Shown here: positions 25,241 through 33,219 of the stretch, piece after piece
How the letters are laid out: the number at the start of each line of letters is the position of its first letter
Position numbering within the stretch: the stretch's first letter is position 1
Assembly: GCF_022458895.1 (NCBI RefSeq)
Contig: NZ_JAINFL010000002.1
Location: 496,001 to 560,000, forward strand
Origin: Roseihalotalea indica
GTDB lineage: Bacteria; Bacteroidota; Bacteroidia; Cytophagales; Cyclobacteriaceae
Length of the DNA: 64,000 bases
Direction: 5' to 3'
Position numbers and translations under genes: made by a program
Notes under the pieces: generated by a model
Databases searched by the model: none
The model's input: the letters and a program-made list of their open reading frames with translations, nothing else
Told to the model about the DNA's origin: nothing

Positions 25241-25852
25241 ATGTTGCCCAAATTGAAACCTTCAGTCGTGACGCGCTTTGAGCGCGAAGTACACGGAAAA
25301 ATCAATCATCTAATTCATATCATGTCAATGGTGGAAGTGGTCAACGACGAAAGCGATAAAGCTGTTGTAGCCTCTGCCATCCGAGAAGCCAAGCAACTGA
25401 TCAAGCAGATCGGCGCGGCACGGAAAGCGATCACCACCCCCTTGCAGGAGGAAGTCAAACGATGGGTTGCTAAGGAAAAGGAACTCGTTGAGCCAATAGA
25501 GACGGCCATCAGGCAAGCCGATACACTGATTCAGCAGTATAACGAAAGAGTCGTTGCCCAACGGCAAGCGGTGCTGCACAAAATTGCTGAGGAAGAGCGC
25601 ATTCGACTACAAAACGATAGTAATGCTGAGCAGATACAACTTGAAAGTGATTTGAAACGGCAGGTGGCGATGGCTCAACACAGCACCGATGGAGTGCGAA
25701 AGGTATGGACCTTTGCGGTAGAAGACCTTGCGTTAGTACCTCGTGAATATCTGGTCTTGGATACTCAAAAGGTACGAGAGGCTATACGAAATGGAGAGCG
25801 CCACATTTCGGGCATCCGAATTTACCAACAACACCGAACCGTTTATCGCTAG
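25241..25852 (+). CDS. Coiled-coil protein of a recombination/replication module
   Basis: A 203-residue, mostly helical, highly charged protein. The central part (AIREAKQLIKQIGAARKAIT, VKRWVAKEKELVEPIETAIR, NERVVAQRQAVLHKIAEEER) resembles phage proteins of the DUF1351 type that accompany single-strand annealing or exonuclease genes. A short folded end (VWTFAVEDLALVPREYLVLD, RHISGIRIYQQHRTVYR) also matches that group's C-terminal plan. It lies between an ssDNA-binding protein and a PD-(D/E)XK nuclease. The function is inferred from company only. Confidence 0.6.
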   Translation: MLPKLKPSVVTRFEREVHGKINHLIHIMSMVEVVNDESDKAVVASAIREAKQLIKQIGAARKAITTPLQEEVKRWVAKEKELVEPIETAIRQADTLIQQYNERVVAQRQAVLHKIAEEERIRLQNDSNAEQIQLESDLKRQVAMAQHSTDGVRKVWTFAVEDLALVPREYLVLDTQKVREAIRNGERHISGIRIYQQHRTVYR

Positions 25853-25855
25853 GAG

Positions 25856-25935
25856 CAGGGCATGGGGTTGGGAGCTTGGACGAGGAGGCTTAATAACCTT
25901 CCTCCTCAAACCCATGCTCCCCACCCCCTGTCCCA
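25856..25935. repeat. Inverted repeat between coiled-coil and nuclease genes
   Basis: GAGGAGG (25882-25888) pairs with CCTCCTC (25901-25907), and outer GCATGGG-type segments on each side (25860-25866 and near 25912-25917) are also complementary, giving a long interrupted hairpin. The DNA has the same GGAGCTTGG-like low-complexity composition as 9500-9590 at the TraG/TraJ junction, so it may be a dispersed repeat of this genome. Confidence 0.45.
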
Positions 25936-25946
25936 AACAAACTATC

Positions 25947-26627
25947 ATGAGTTACTATCAACTTCCCCGCATCAGCAACAGCGACTTGTCCATTGCGATG
26001 CATATGCTAACAGGCGCTCCCTATGAGAAACCGGAATCCGCTTTCCGCTTTGGTGGTGTCTTTCACGAACTGCTGCTGGAGCCCGAAAAATTCCGAACCG
26101 AAAGCTGCCATGGATTAGATATTAATCTGCTATACCGTATGCACCGCACGGTGCTCAGCAATCACTATTGCAAAGCCCTGCTGGAGCAATCTCAAAAAGA
26201 AAAGGTCATTTTGTGGCAGGAACCTACCACGGGCATTGCTTGCAAGAGTAAGTTAGATATAATCGTCAATGAGGAATCCGACCGTCCGTTAGTCGTGGAT
26301 TTCAAAACTACTTCGGCTCGCAGTCTGTCAGCTTTCCTTCAGTGTTGCCAGATGTACCACTACGACCGACAGATGGCTTTTTACGCCGATAGCATCGGAG
26401 CGAAAGAAGTCTGTCTGATTGGGGTTAGTAAGCAAGCCAAACGCCTATTCTTTGTGCAAAAGTACGCTGCCAGCCCCTTCATGGAAGAAGGGCGACGAAA
26501 ATACCGGTACCTGCTTTCCAGAGTCAAGGAACTGGATCTGTTTGAAAGTATCTATTATGCCCGGCAGAACAACACCGTTCAGGAGGTTAGCGCCGCTTAT
26601 CATACCACTCCCAATTCTAATTCCTAA
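25947..26627 (+). CDS. PD-(D/E)XK nuclease, RecE/exonuclease VIII-like
   Basis: A 226-residue protein read from MSYYQLPRISNSDLS (25947); an upstream in-frame extension covers only repeat DNA. Features of the PDDEXK exonuclease group are visible: SAFRFGGVFHELLLEPEKF, then CKSKLDIIVNEE giving the acidic Asp, then VVDFKTTSARS giving the D-x-K pair, and a Gln-containing YDRQMAFYAD helix. Relatives degrade double-stranded DNA to load a recombinase. With the preceding ssDNA-binding and coiled-coil genes it makes a phage-like recombination module carried by the element. Confidence 0.7.
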   Translation: MSYYQLPRISNSDLSIAMHMLTGAPYEKPESAFRFGGVFHELLLEPEKFRTESCHGLDINLLYRMHRTVLSNHYCKALLEQSQKEKVILWQEPTTGIACKSKLDIIVNEESDRPLVVDFKTTSARSLSAFLQCCQMYHYDRQMAFYADSIGAKEVCLIGVSKQAKRLFFVQKYAASPFMEEGRRKYRYLLSRVKELDLFESIYYARQNNTVQEVSAAYHTTPNSNS

Positions 26628-26653
26628 AACCTAACCCCCAAAAACTAGCTTCC

Positions 26654-27439
26654 ATGGAAAAACGAATCCATAGCTTTTTTGAAAAGATTGCCGAAAGCCT
26701 GTTCACCCTGCCACCCATCATGGTCGGGATGTTTGCCATGTACGCCTATCTGGTCTACGAAAGCCAGGCCCTCTTAATTACTCAGTTGCCCATAACGCTG
26801 ACAGGCTGGCATCGGGAAGCAGCCGCCTGGTTTCTATCGGTCGCCATCCACCTAACCATCCTCACTACGGCCGCTAACAGCAAGTTGGTCCATCAGGCCT
26901 TTCCGGTACTGTTCGCGATGGCTGGTTATTTTATTACCACACTCTTCTTTGATGCCTGGAATTTTGGAAAGCCCCCCAAAGGTATTTTTGTCAGCCAGTT
27001 ATTTAGCCTCTTGATTGCCGTAATCAACTATTTGTTTGTGTACCTGTTCGTGGGGAAATGGAAAGAGTTAAAGGGAGCACAAGCTCATAACCAGGCGCTA
27101 CAACAAGCCGAGCAAACGGTAACCCGTCTTAACGAAGAACTTACCACGGCCCACCAAACCCTTACTAGCCACCAGACTCAGCTTACAAAACGTAACGAAG
27201 AACTGAAGGAAAGCAAGCAGGCGCTAACCGAGCTGCAACAAACCCTTACCAAACAGCAACGCACCCACCAGGAGGAGCTACAACTGGTGGCGGAGAACCG
27301 CATGTGTATTACCTGTGGTTTCAAAGCCGATAGTTACCAGCAGCTTTCCCGCTACAAGCGCGATTGCAATCTGTGTATCCGGCAACGAAAAGCTAAGAAA
27401 AATGCTACCCAAAGTGTTTCTTCTTCTCATGCACAATAG
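26654..27439 (+). CDS. Membrane protein with coiled coil and C-terminal zinc-ribbon-like end
   Basis: A 261-residue protein with four hydrophobic segments in residues 18-140 (for example IMVGMFAMYAYLVYESQALL and LFSLLIAVINYLFVYLFVGK), a long coiled coil (about 150-215, Gln/Thr/Leu-rich) and a C-terminal CITC...CNLC pair of Cys motifs separated by about 18 residues, suggesting a zinc ribbon. The closing RQRKAKKNATQ is basic. No family was recognised. It could anchor DNA or proteins at the membrane during transfer or replication (inference). Confidence 0.6.
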   Translation: MEKRIHSFFEKIAESLFTLPPIMVGMFAMYAYLVYESQALLITQLPITLTGWHREAAAWFLSVAIHLTILTTAANSKLVHQAFPVLFAMAGYFITTLFFDAWNFGKPPKGIFVSQLFSLLIAVINYLFVYLFVGKWKELKGAQAHNQALQQAEQTVTRLNEELTTAHQTLTSHQTQLTKRNEELKESKQALTELQQTLTKQQRTHQEELQLVAENRMCITCGFKADSYQQLSRYKRDCNLCIRQRKAKKNATQSVSSSHAQ

Positions 27440-27513
27440 AAGCCTAAAGTAAGCGGAAGTAACCTCGCAGTATTATATTTCCGTATCATTTTTCATAAAG
27501 ACATAAAATAGGA

Positions 27514-27556
27514 CAAATACGTCTAGTGTTCGTTTTGTCAGATAGGTCAAATTCGT
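27514..27556. promoter_or_regulatory. Candidate operator repeats upstream of the small XRE gene
   Basis: CAAATACGT (27514-27522) and CAAATTCGT (27548-27556) are direct near-repeats 34 bases apart, the second ending four bases before the regulator start. Flanking AGGAC/GTCCT also gives a partial inverted symmetry. This fits autoregulation by the XRE protein encoded immediately downstream. Confidence 0.45.
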
Positions 27557-27560
27557 CCTT

Positions 27561-27815
27561 ATGGAAAATAGGGATGAAATCCTGGAAGCATTGGCCTATT
27601 GGGTACACTATTTCCGAGAAAAACAAAAGTTAAGTCAGTTGGAACTAGCCGTACGCGTAGGAGTTGATACCCGGCAAATCGGACGCATTGAGCAACAAGT
27701 GAATGCACCTTCCATTGTGCTGGTGTATCGTATTGCCAAAGCGTTGGACGTGACATTGAATCAACTCGTACAACCCATGGAACCTGAGCAAACCCCTGAG
27801 CAAACCATAAAATAG
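27561..27815 (+). CDS. Small XRE-family regulator
   Basis: An 84-residue Cro/CI-type protein that is almost only the HTH domain: VHYFREKQKLSQLELAVRVG as the first helices, VDTRQIGRIEQQVNAPS as recognition helix and following turn, then VYRIAKALDVTLNQLV. The tail is short and acidic with a repeated EQTPEQT. It lies between a membrane protein gene and a large hypothetical gene, preceded by repeated CAAATwCGT sites that may be its operator. Confidence 0.8.
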   Translation: MENRDEILEALAYWVHYFREKQKLSQLELAVRVGVDTRQIGRIEQQVNAPSIVLVYRIAKALDVTLNQLVQPMEPEQTPEQTIK

Positions 27816-27900
27816 AAACCTTGTATCATTACCAGCATAACGTCATATTCGGCGTACGAATGGACCGTTTCATTAGTATCTAATTCTTAACCAACTCACT

Positions 27901-29412
27901 GTGCCGTACGCGTTAACGATCATTCAACAGGTGGTTCGTGGCCCTTTGTCTCCGCTATCTTTTCCGGAAAATGCGCTAAAGCTACCCCGATGGTATCAAC
28001 TATTAACCAGCCTTCCCACCACCTGCACCAAGCAGATTCATGTGCAGTTTGCTCAGACTCATCCAGAAATATCTATTGATTCTTCGCAGATACGCTTAGT
28101 AGATTCCTCTCAGTTGCCCTCATTTCTAGCCTTTCAACATCAGGTTCAACCGGTGGACAACGTTTCTGGTGAGGTCTTGCTCACTGGGGTGCTCCATCAC
28201 TACTCCCTGGCAACAGAGGCTGTCAAGGAATGGTATCACTGGCAGGATGAACAGGGGCAGGGTCACCTAGAACTTTACGCAGCCTATGCCCTGGACACCC
28301 TAAGCTTTGAGGAAATGCGATATGTGTACTTTCAGCAACTATTACAGGAACAGGTAGCCAGCGTAGAACATCTCATGGTGGAGACAGTGCATGATACGCA
28401 ATCCGCTAAAAAGGCGGAAAAGTACGTGCAGGACCATCAACAGGTTCTTATCTCGTTGTCTGACCAAGTACTGATTCACCTGGCGGAAGAATCGCATCAA
28501 CTGTATACTATCTCCGAACAGTATAGTCTGGTGGATGTATACAAGCTGATCTTTAGAAGTCTGGAAGCCTTGATGGTTATGTTAGAGCAGCAGTTTGCCC
28601 AGTACCTGGATGCCTCTGCGCCCTTGCCGTACCGCCATCGAGTGGTGCAAACCTTCCAGCTCAATGAGCGCTTAGAGGCCCTACAAGCGGTATTGGATGG
28701 ATCACCGATGAATCAAGATCTTCTCACCGTATTGGAAGGGCTATTCACTGAAATCCAACAGTTAGCCCAAAAGCCAACCACCTACGAGCAGTTGCGCTAC
28801 TACCAGCGACTGGTGCAGGAACTGGAGGCATTCACCCAGCAAAAAACGGTGACGGATGAATCATTGCTCTCAGTATTGCTTCACATGAATTTTAATAGCC
28901 CTGCCATGCGACAATGGCTGGTTAAGCATCTACAGAATCAACTTGATACCCAGGAGAATCGGCAGCAACCATTATCCTTGCTGTACTACTACGAAAAGTG
29001 GTATCACCAACAACCAGTACCGCAGGGATTAGCCTATGACCCCATGGGACCCGCCTTACAGCAGCACATCCTATCCTGGATCAAGGAGGAGATACGCTAT
29101 CGTGAGAAGAGAGCGGATGTACCTTTCCCCGCTACGGAATCCTCAGTTTCCCAGGATAAGGTTAAAACCAATTTATCGGTCGCTCAGATTGCTCTGTTGC
29201 TCAGGCTATGTAGCGAAGTAGGTATTTTCCCGGAACAGAATCTCAGTAATCTTTGCCGGCGCTTTAGCAGTATCCTGCACTCGCTCAAAGAGGAAGATAT
29301 ATCCGCAGAAAGTTTGCGAGGAAAGTACTACGAACATGATCGCCGCTCCGTGCAGGTACTCAAAGAAAAAGTGATCGCCATGCTGAATTACCTCAACCAG
29401 CTACCCAAATAA
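27901..29412 (+). CDS. Hypothetical protein of Bacteroidota mobile elements
   Basis: A 503-residue soluble protein, rich in Gln and Leu, read from a GTG start because no ATG lies near. It is mostly helical with no membrane segment. The last 80 residues (KTNLSVAQIALLLRLCSEVG, SNLCRRFSSILHSLKEEDIS, AESLRGKYYEHDRRSVQVLK) match a domain I recall at the C-termini of several Bacteroidota mobile-element proteins, including regulator-like ones, where S-x-E-S-L-R-x-K-Y is conserved. No enzymatic motif was seen, and the function is unknown. Confidence 0.65.
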   Translation: MPYALTIIQQVVRGPLSPLSFPENALKLPRWYQLLTSLPTTCTKQIHVQFAQTHPEISIDSSQIRLVDSSQLPSFLAFQHQVQPVDNVSGEVLLTGVLHHYSLATEAVKEWYHWQDEQGQGHLELYAAYALDTLSFEEMRYVYFQQLLQEQVASVEHLMVETVHDTQSAKKAEKYVQDHQQVLISLSDQVLIHLAEESHQLYTISEQYSLVDVYKLIFRSLEALMVMLEQQFAQYLDASAPLPYRHRVVQTFQLNERLEALQAVLDGSPMNQDLLTVLEGLFTEIQQLAQKPTTYEQLRYYQRLVQELEAFTQQKTVTDESLLSVLLHMNFNSPAMRQWLVKHLQNQLDTQENRQQPLSLLYYYEKWYHQQPVPQGLAYDPMGPALQQHILSWIKEEIRYREKRADVPFPATESSVSQDKVKTNLSVAQIALLLRLCSEVGIFPEQNLSNLCRRFSSILHSLKEEDISAESLRGKYYEHDRRSVQVLKEKVIAMLNYLNQLPK

Positions 29413-29667
29413 GGGATTTTATTAGCCACCCACTGTGATATGCTCATTGTATATCATTGTACTCTTCAGATCAGCCGTCGATTTTGCGATAAACAGGGCG
29501 ATATATCCTGCTTTCGCACGATAATCTGGTAAGCAGTACTAAAAAAAATGAATTTGTAAGGTGTTGATTGCCATGGGGTTGCAGGGGGGTGGCATGACCC
29601 CTGTCACTGTTTTAGCAATCTCCGCTACTTCATCTTTGAGGCATGTTTAACTAAAACCCACAAAATC

Positions 29668-29946
29668 ATGCCTGCCCACATTGTGACTACCGAAGACCTG
29701 CTGGTCTTCAAACAAGAATTACTGGACGAACTCAAGGAAGTGCTTGCTCAAAGTACTTCCCAGCCTAAGCGCTACCTGCGCTCTTCCGAAGTGCGGAAGA
29801 TGCTTACCCTCTCCCCGGGAACCCTGCAAAACCTACGGATCAACGGCACGCTTCCCTACAGCAAAGTAGGAGGGGTGATCTTTTACCCATACGAAGGGAT
29901 CGTCAAGGTGATGGAAGAAAATCTCCAAAATGCATCCACCCTATGA
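29668..29946 (+). CDS. MerR/excisionase-like DNA-binding protein
   Basis: A 92-residue protein with an N-terminal helix (LLVFKQELLDELKEVLAQ) and the helix-turn-helix of the Bacteroidota excisionase-like group: RYLRSSEVRKMLTLSPGTLQ, NLRINGTLPYSKVGGVIFYP, then YEGIVKVMEEN. Related proteins direct excision of conjugative transposons or regulate replication genes. Its last codons overlap the start of the replication initiator gene by four bases, so the two are co-translated. Without a nearby integrase, a regulatory or replication role is as likely as excision. Confidence 0.75.
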   Translation: MPAHIVTTEDLLVFKQELLDELKEVLAQSTSQPKRYLRSSEVRKMLTLSPGTLQNLRINGTLPYSKVGGVIFYPYEGIVKVMEENLQNASTL

Positions 29947-30860
29947 AGCTACCCACCTATCAGATCAGTCTTCCGGCGAGTGTCCGGTTTGATAAAAGCC
30001 TGCCGATTAGCACCCGGTTATTGTACGGAGAGATCAAAGCATTGTGCGATCAGCAGGGCTACTGCTGGGCCGGGAATGAGTACCTGGCCAGTCTGTATCA
30101 AGTAAAGCCGAAAGTCATATCCCGATGGATCAGCCAGCTCAAGAACCTAGGGTATTTGAAAGTGGAGGTAACCAAAGGAAATCAGCGCAAAATCTATGTG
30201 CTGAGCGATCCACCCAAAAAGGATAGCCCACCCCCTTGCTTGGTAGAGGACATCCAACCAGAAGTGACCGGCGATCTACCGGAAGATAGAGGGGAAGGCG
30301 ATTCACTCCTTATAGGTAATTTTATCGAATATAATGATCGAATATATAGTGTATCTACTCCTGATTCATCTACTAAAAAGTTAAGGGCGCCGATTGGAAA
30401 AAAAGCAGAGCACCCGTCGGGTTTGCCGGATGAGTTCGTATCCTCTCATGCCGATCCTAATAGGGAGCACCGCCCTAGCCAGGAAGCCAAAAGCCCCACC
30501 CCCCGAATACCGTCGCCCCCCCCGCCCCAACAAGGGCAGGTGAATCAACCCTTTATCAAGCCAGCCGTCCCGCAGGTGGAGGAGTACATGCAGCAGCAGA
30601 AAGAGCTGTGTCCAGATGTACTGACGGCTAGGGCCCATGCTCTACGCTTCGTGAACTACTACGAATCCAACGGCTGGAAGGTCGGCCGAAATGCTATGCA
30701 GGATTGGAAAGCGGCAGCCAACAATTGGCTGCTGAACGTCAAAGAGTACTCAGATAAAGCACTCAGTGCTTCCCGCAATGATATTATGTCTCCTAACTTT
30801 GATCCCTATGCCCCACGACTACACAGCGGCGGAAAGAAAGACTACAGCATCCCGCTCTAA
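29943..30860 (+). CDS. Replication-initiator-like protein with winged helix
   Basis: A 305-residue protein. Residues 1-90 are a winged-helix domain (RFDKSLPISTRLLYGEIKAL, AGNEYLASLYQVKPKVISRW, LKNLGYLKVEVTKGNQRKIY) of the HTH_36/replisome-organiser type. A Pro/Ser-rich linker holds a cluster of prolines (PTPRIPSPPPPQQ). The C-terminal part (RAHALRFVNYYESNGWKVGR, NAMQDWKAAANNWLLN) matches the DnaD-like tail of phage and plasmid replication proteins. It overlaps the excisionase-like gene and precedes a DnaC-type ATPase, which together form an initiator/helicase-loader unit. Confidence 0.75.
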   Translation: MKLPTYQISLPASVRFDKSLPISTRLLYGEIKALCDQQGYCWAGNEYLASLYQVKPKVISRWISQLKNLGYLKVEVTKGNQRKIYVLSDPPKKDSPPPCLVEDIQPEVTGDLPEDRGEGDSLLIGNFIEYNDRIYSVSTPDSSTKKLRAPIGKKAEHPSGLPDEFVSSHADPNREHRPSQEAKSPTPRIPSPPPPQQGQVNQPFIKPAVPQVEEYMQQQKELCPDVLTARAHALRFVNYYESNGWKVGRNAMQDWKAAANNWLLNVKEYSDKALSASRNDIMSPNFDPYAPRLHSGGKKDYSIPL

Positions 30861-30876
30861 ACCGAACGAAAACAGC

Positions 30877-31578
30877 ATGCCCTCTCAGCCGGGACAGCAA
30901 CTCGTTTTGACCCAATGGATGGAGGAGGCACGACACCGGTTACCGTCCTTGGTCATAGATGCCACGAATCAGCCCATTTTAGAAGCGGTAGGCGCGTATT
31001 TCCTAGGCAATGAGGCAGAATGCCGGAAGAGGGGTATTAAGCGGCAGAAGGGCTTATTTTTGGTGGGGCCCGTAGGTTGTGGGAAAACCACGATCATGCA
31101 GCGCTTGGCCTCGCAGCCAGTTCGTCTGGTGGCGACCCGGGATATTGCCCGAAAGTTTGTGAAAGAAGGCAACAACGTATTGGAACACTATGGTACAAAA
31201 TCCTACCGGATTAAACACCTGGGCTACGGTCCGGTGGTGCAGTACGATCAGCCCATCACCTATTGCTTTGATGACCTAGGGGTGGAGCAAAACGCCAAAC
31301 TGTACGGCAATGGTTGCAACGTGATGGCCGAAATCCTGCTGGACCGTTACGAGCAGTTTATCCGTCACGGCATGATCACGCACCTGACCACCAACCTGAA
31401 CGCCGATGAACTGGAACGCTTGTATGGGGACCGGGTTCGCTCGCGCCTGCGGGAAATGTGCAACCTGATCTGCTTTCCGGCTGAGGCACCCGACCGTCGT
31501 ACCGGCGGCCAGCGTACCGGTGGCCGGCAACCCGGTGCGGTTCCCCGCCGGGACCGGCACTCCGGCGATCCATCGTAG
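30877..31578 (+). CDS. DnaC-like helicase loader / AAA ATPase
   Basis: A 233-residue ATPase read from MPSQPGQQLVL, 16 bases after the initiator stop; an upstream in-frame Met at 30808 is possible. Walker A is GLFLVGPVGCGKTTIMQRL and Walker B is TYCFDDLGVEQNAK. THLTTNLNADELERLYGDRV with VRSRLREMCNLI gives the sensor and Arg-finger end of DnaC/IstB proteins. It presumably loads the replicative helicase onto the element. The last 25 residues are a repetitive RTGGQRTGGRQPG tail encoded by a short GC-rich repeat, unlike the rest of the protein. Confidence 0.8.
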   Translation: MPSQPGQQLVLTQWMEEARHRLPSLVIDATNQPILEAVGAYFLGNEAECRKRGIKRQKGLFLVGPVGCGKTTIMQRLASQPVRLVATRDIARKFVKEGNNVLEHYGTKSYRIKHLGYGPVVQYDQPITYCFDDLGVEQNAKLYGNGCNVMAEILLDRYEQFIRHGMITHLTTNLNADELERLYGDRVRSRLREMCNLICFPAEAPDRRTGGQRTGGRQPGAVPRRDRHSGDPS

Positions 31579-31584
31579 CGAGAC

Positions 31585-31767
31585 TGCTGTGGACGCAGCG
31601 GTATATGTAGCGTTCTAACCAAGATTACAGCAAGATTACAGCTAGATGGCTTTGTGTAAATTCATTGCAAACATCTGACTATCAATAATTTATCAATGGC
31701 TAATTTTTCTTTCGGTTACTTTTATCCCGTAACCTCTTGAGTATCAAACCTACATAAGCACTTCCCC
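31585..31767. other. Candidate origin of transfer region
   Basis: The gap before the mobilization genes holds a tandem 11-mer, AAGATTACAGC twice at 31621-31642, and an inverted repeat GGTTAC (31714-31719) and GTAACC (31729-31734) with nine bases between. Repeats and an inverted repeat directly upstream of relaxosome genes are the usual setting of oriT. No nick consensus can be asserted from sequence alone. Confidence 0.4.
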
Positions 31768-32193
31768 ATGAGTACCTCCAAAAAAATCAACGTTTCGAAC
31801 GCTTTTCATCGGCGACTCGATCAGGAAGCTGGGCGGCTCAAGCTGTCCTACAAAGAGTACCTGGAAGCCGCCGGTGAATTCTTCATCGCCCGCAAGGTTG
31901 ATCCTCGTGCCTACCAGGCCGGACAGCACGAAGAGTTTGCCCAGTTGCTACGGCTGGCCGTAGACCGCATCTTCTCGTATCTGGTCTTTCAGGAGCAGCA
32001 CATCCTGCGGGCCATGCATACCGAAGCAAGTAAAGCTCGCATCATGGGAGAGCTAGCGGTGAATCATTTGTTAACACTCATCACCGAAGACGATACGACA
32101 TTACAGGCGCTTCAGCACCAGGACCAGCAGTACCTCGCCGAACGCCTACGCCAAGTCGCTGATCAACTGGACGCTTCTAAATCTAAAACCTAA
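31768..32193 (+). CDS. BfmA/BtgA-like mobilization protein
   Basis: A 141-residue protein. Its N-terminus (KKINVSNAFHRRLDQEAGRL, KLSYKEYLEAAGEFFIARKV) fits a ribbon-helix-helix-like DNA-binding part followed by helices, the pattern of the BfmA/BtgA relaxosome accessory family of Bacteroides mobile elements. The rest is helical with Gln-rich ends. Such proteins bind oriT and assist the relaxase. It lies 24 bases upstream of the relaxase gene on the same strand. Confidence 0.75.
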   Translation: MSTSKKINVSNAFHRRLDQEAGRLKLSYKEYLEAAGEFFIARKVDPRAYQAGQHEEFAQLLRLAVDRIFSYLVFQEQHILRAMHTEASKARIMGELAVNHLLTLITEDDTTLQALQHQDQQYLAERLRQVADQLDASKSKT

Positions 32194-32217
32194 AATCCAC
32201 ATCCCAAACCCTAACTT

Positions 32218-33219
32218 ATGCACAGCAAAATTATTGACCCCCGACGCGACGGACGGTTTGTCTTTGCCAATCGCGGTTCCTGTAGCAAGACCGTTAGCTA
32301 TCTAGGTCACGAAGCCCGGGAGCGAGGCGAAGCCGTACGTTTTTTCCACCAGGAAAGGACCGAGGTGCCGACCGAAGAAGTAAAAGAAACAATGGATGCC
32401 AATACGAAAGGCCTGCGCAAGCAACAGGAAAAATTTTATTCGCTGGTCCTTTCTCCTTCTCAGGCCGAACTACAGCATATCAAGAATGACCCAGAGAAAT
32501 TGCAAGCTTACACCGTAAAAGTCATGGAAAACTATGCGGCGAACTTCCACCTCAACGATGGCAGGCGTCTTTCGGCATCCGATCTCCTCTGGTATGCCAC
32601 CATCCACCAGCAGCGTAAAGAAAAAGAGGGTGAAGCGAAGGGAAAGACCAAGCCTGGACTGCATCAGCATGTGCATATCCTGGTCAGTGCCAAGGACAAA
32701 ACCGGTGAGTACCGGCTCAATCCCAAAGGGCGGAAAAGTTACTTTATCTTTAAGGACTGGCAGGTAAAGAACGGAAAGACCTTCCAGGAAATGTTTGACT
32801 ACCGTAAGCCTACGGTATCTGAGAAATTAACGGCGGGCATGCCGGAAGAAACCAAACAGCGTCATCAGCAGCGTATCCGGGACAAAATTGCCTATCTCAA
32901 TGAGTACTTGATAAGCAGTCCAAAGCTATCGGTAGAAAAAGCGTTAGCGATGGGAAAAGAGCAGCAATACGGCAAAGGCTTCTTCTTTCGCTTGCACCAT
33001 CTCACCCAGCAGTTTCAGCAAGGGAAACTCATCCATGATCCCTACCAGGTGCTGGAAACGGGAAAAGATACCCCGGTCCGATTTCCGGAACCACCCGTCA
33101 TGAGTTTTGCGAAAAGCGTGAAGCAACTCGGCAACCAGGTAGCAGAACCCGAAGAGCCGCTTGGTCATCCTAAAAAGAAGCAACACCGTGTCTGGAAGCA
33201 TCAATCCCTGGAGCGATGA
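32218..33219 (+). CDS. Relaxase/mobilization protein (DUF5712-like)
   Basis: A 333-residue protein. The likely metal-binding motif is HQHVHILVSAKDKTGEYRLN near residue 150, the His triad of MobA/Pcf-type relaxases. The N-terminus NRGSCSKTVSYLGHEARERG with a downstream FYSLVLSPSQAELQHI gives the catalytic-fold strands of Bacteroidota relaxases. The N-terminal Tyr residues are candidates for nicking; the exact one cannot be fixed here. It nicks oriT and pilots single-stranded DNA into the channel. The gene ends overlapping the coupling-protein start by four bases. Confidence 0.8.
   Translation: MHSKIIDPRRDGRFVFANRGSCSKTVSYLGHEARERGEAVRFFHQERTEVPTEEVKETMDANTKGLRKQQEKFYSLVLSPSQAELQHIKNDPEKLQAYTVKVMENYAANFHLNDGRRLSASDLLWYATIHQQRKEKEGEAKGKTKPGLHQHVHILVSAKDKTGEYRLNPKGRKSYFIFKDWQVKNGKTFQEMFDYRKPTVSEKLTAGMPEETKQRHQQRIRDKIAYLNEYLISSPKLSVEKALAMGKEQQYGKGFFFRLHHLTQQFQQGKLIHDPYQVLETGKDTPVRFPEPPVMSFAKSVKQLGNQVAEPEEPLGHPKKKQHRVWKHQSLER

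Noticed and set aside
31276..31622. Three minus-strand frames opposite the helicase loader gene
   Set aside because: Long open antisense frames arise from the GC-rich repeat at the end of that gene; no domain found.
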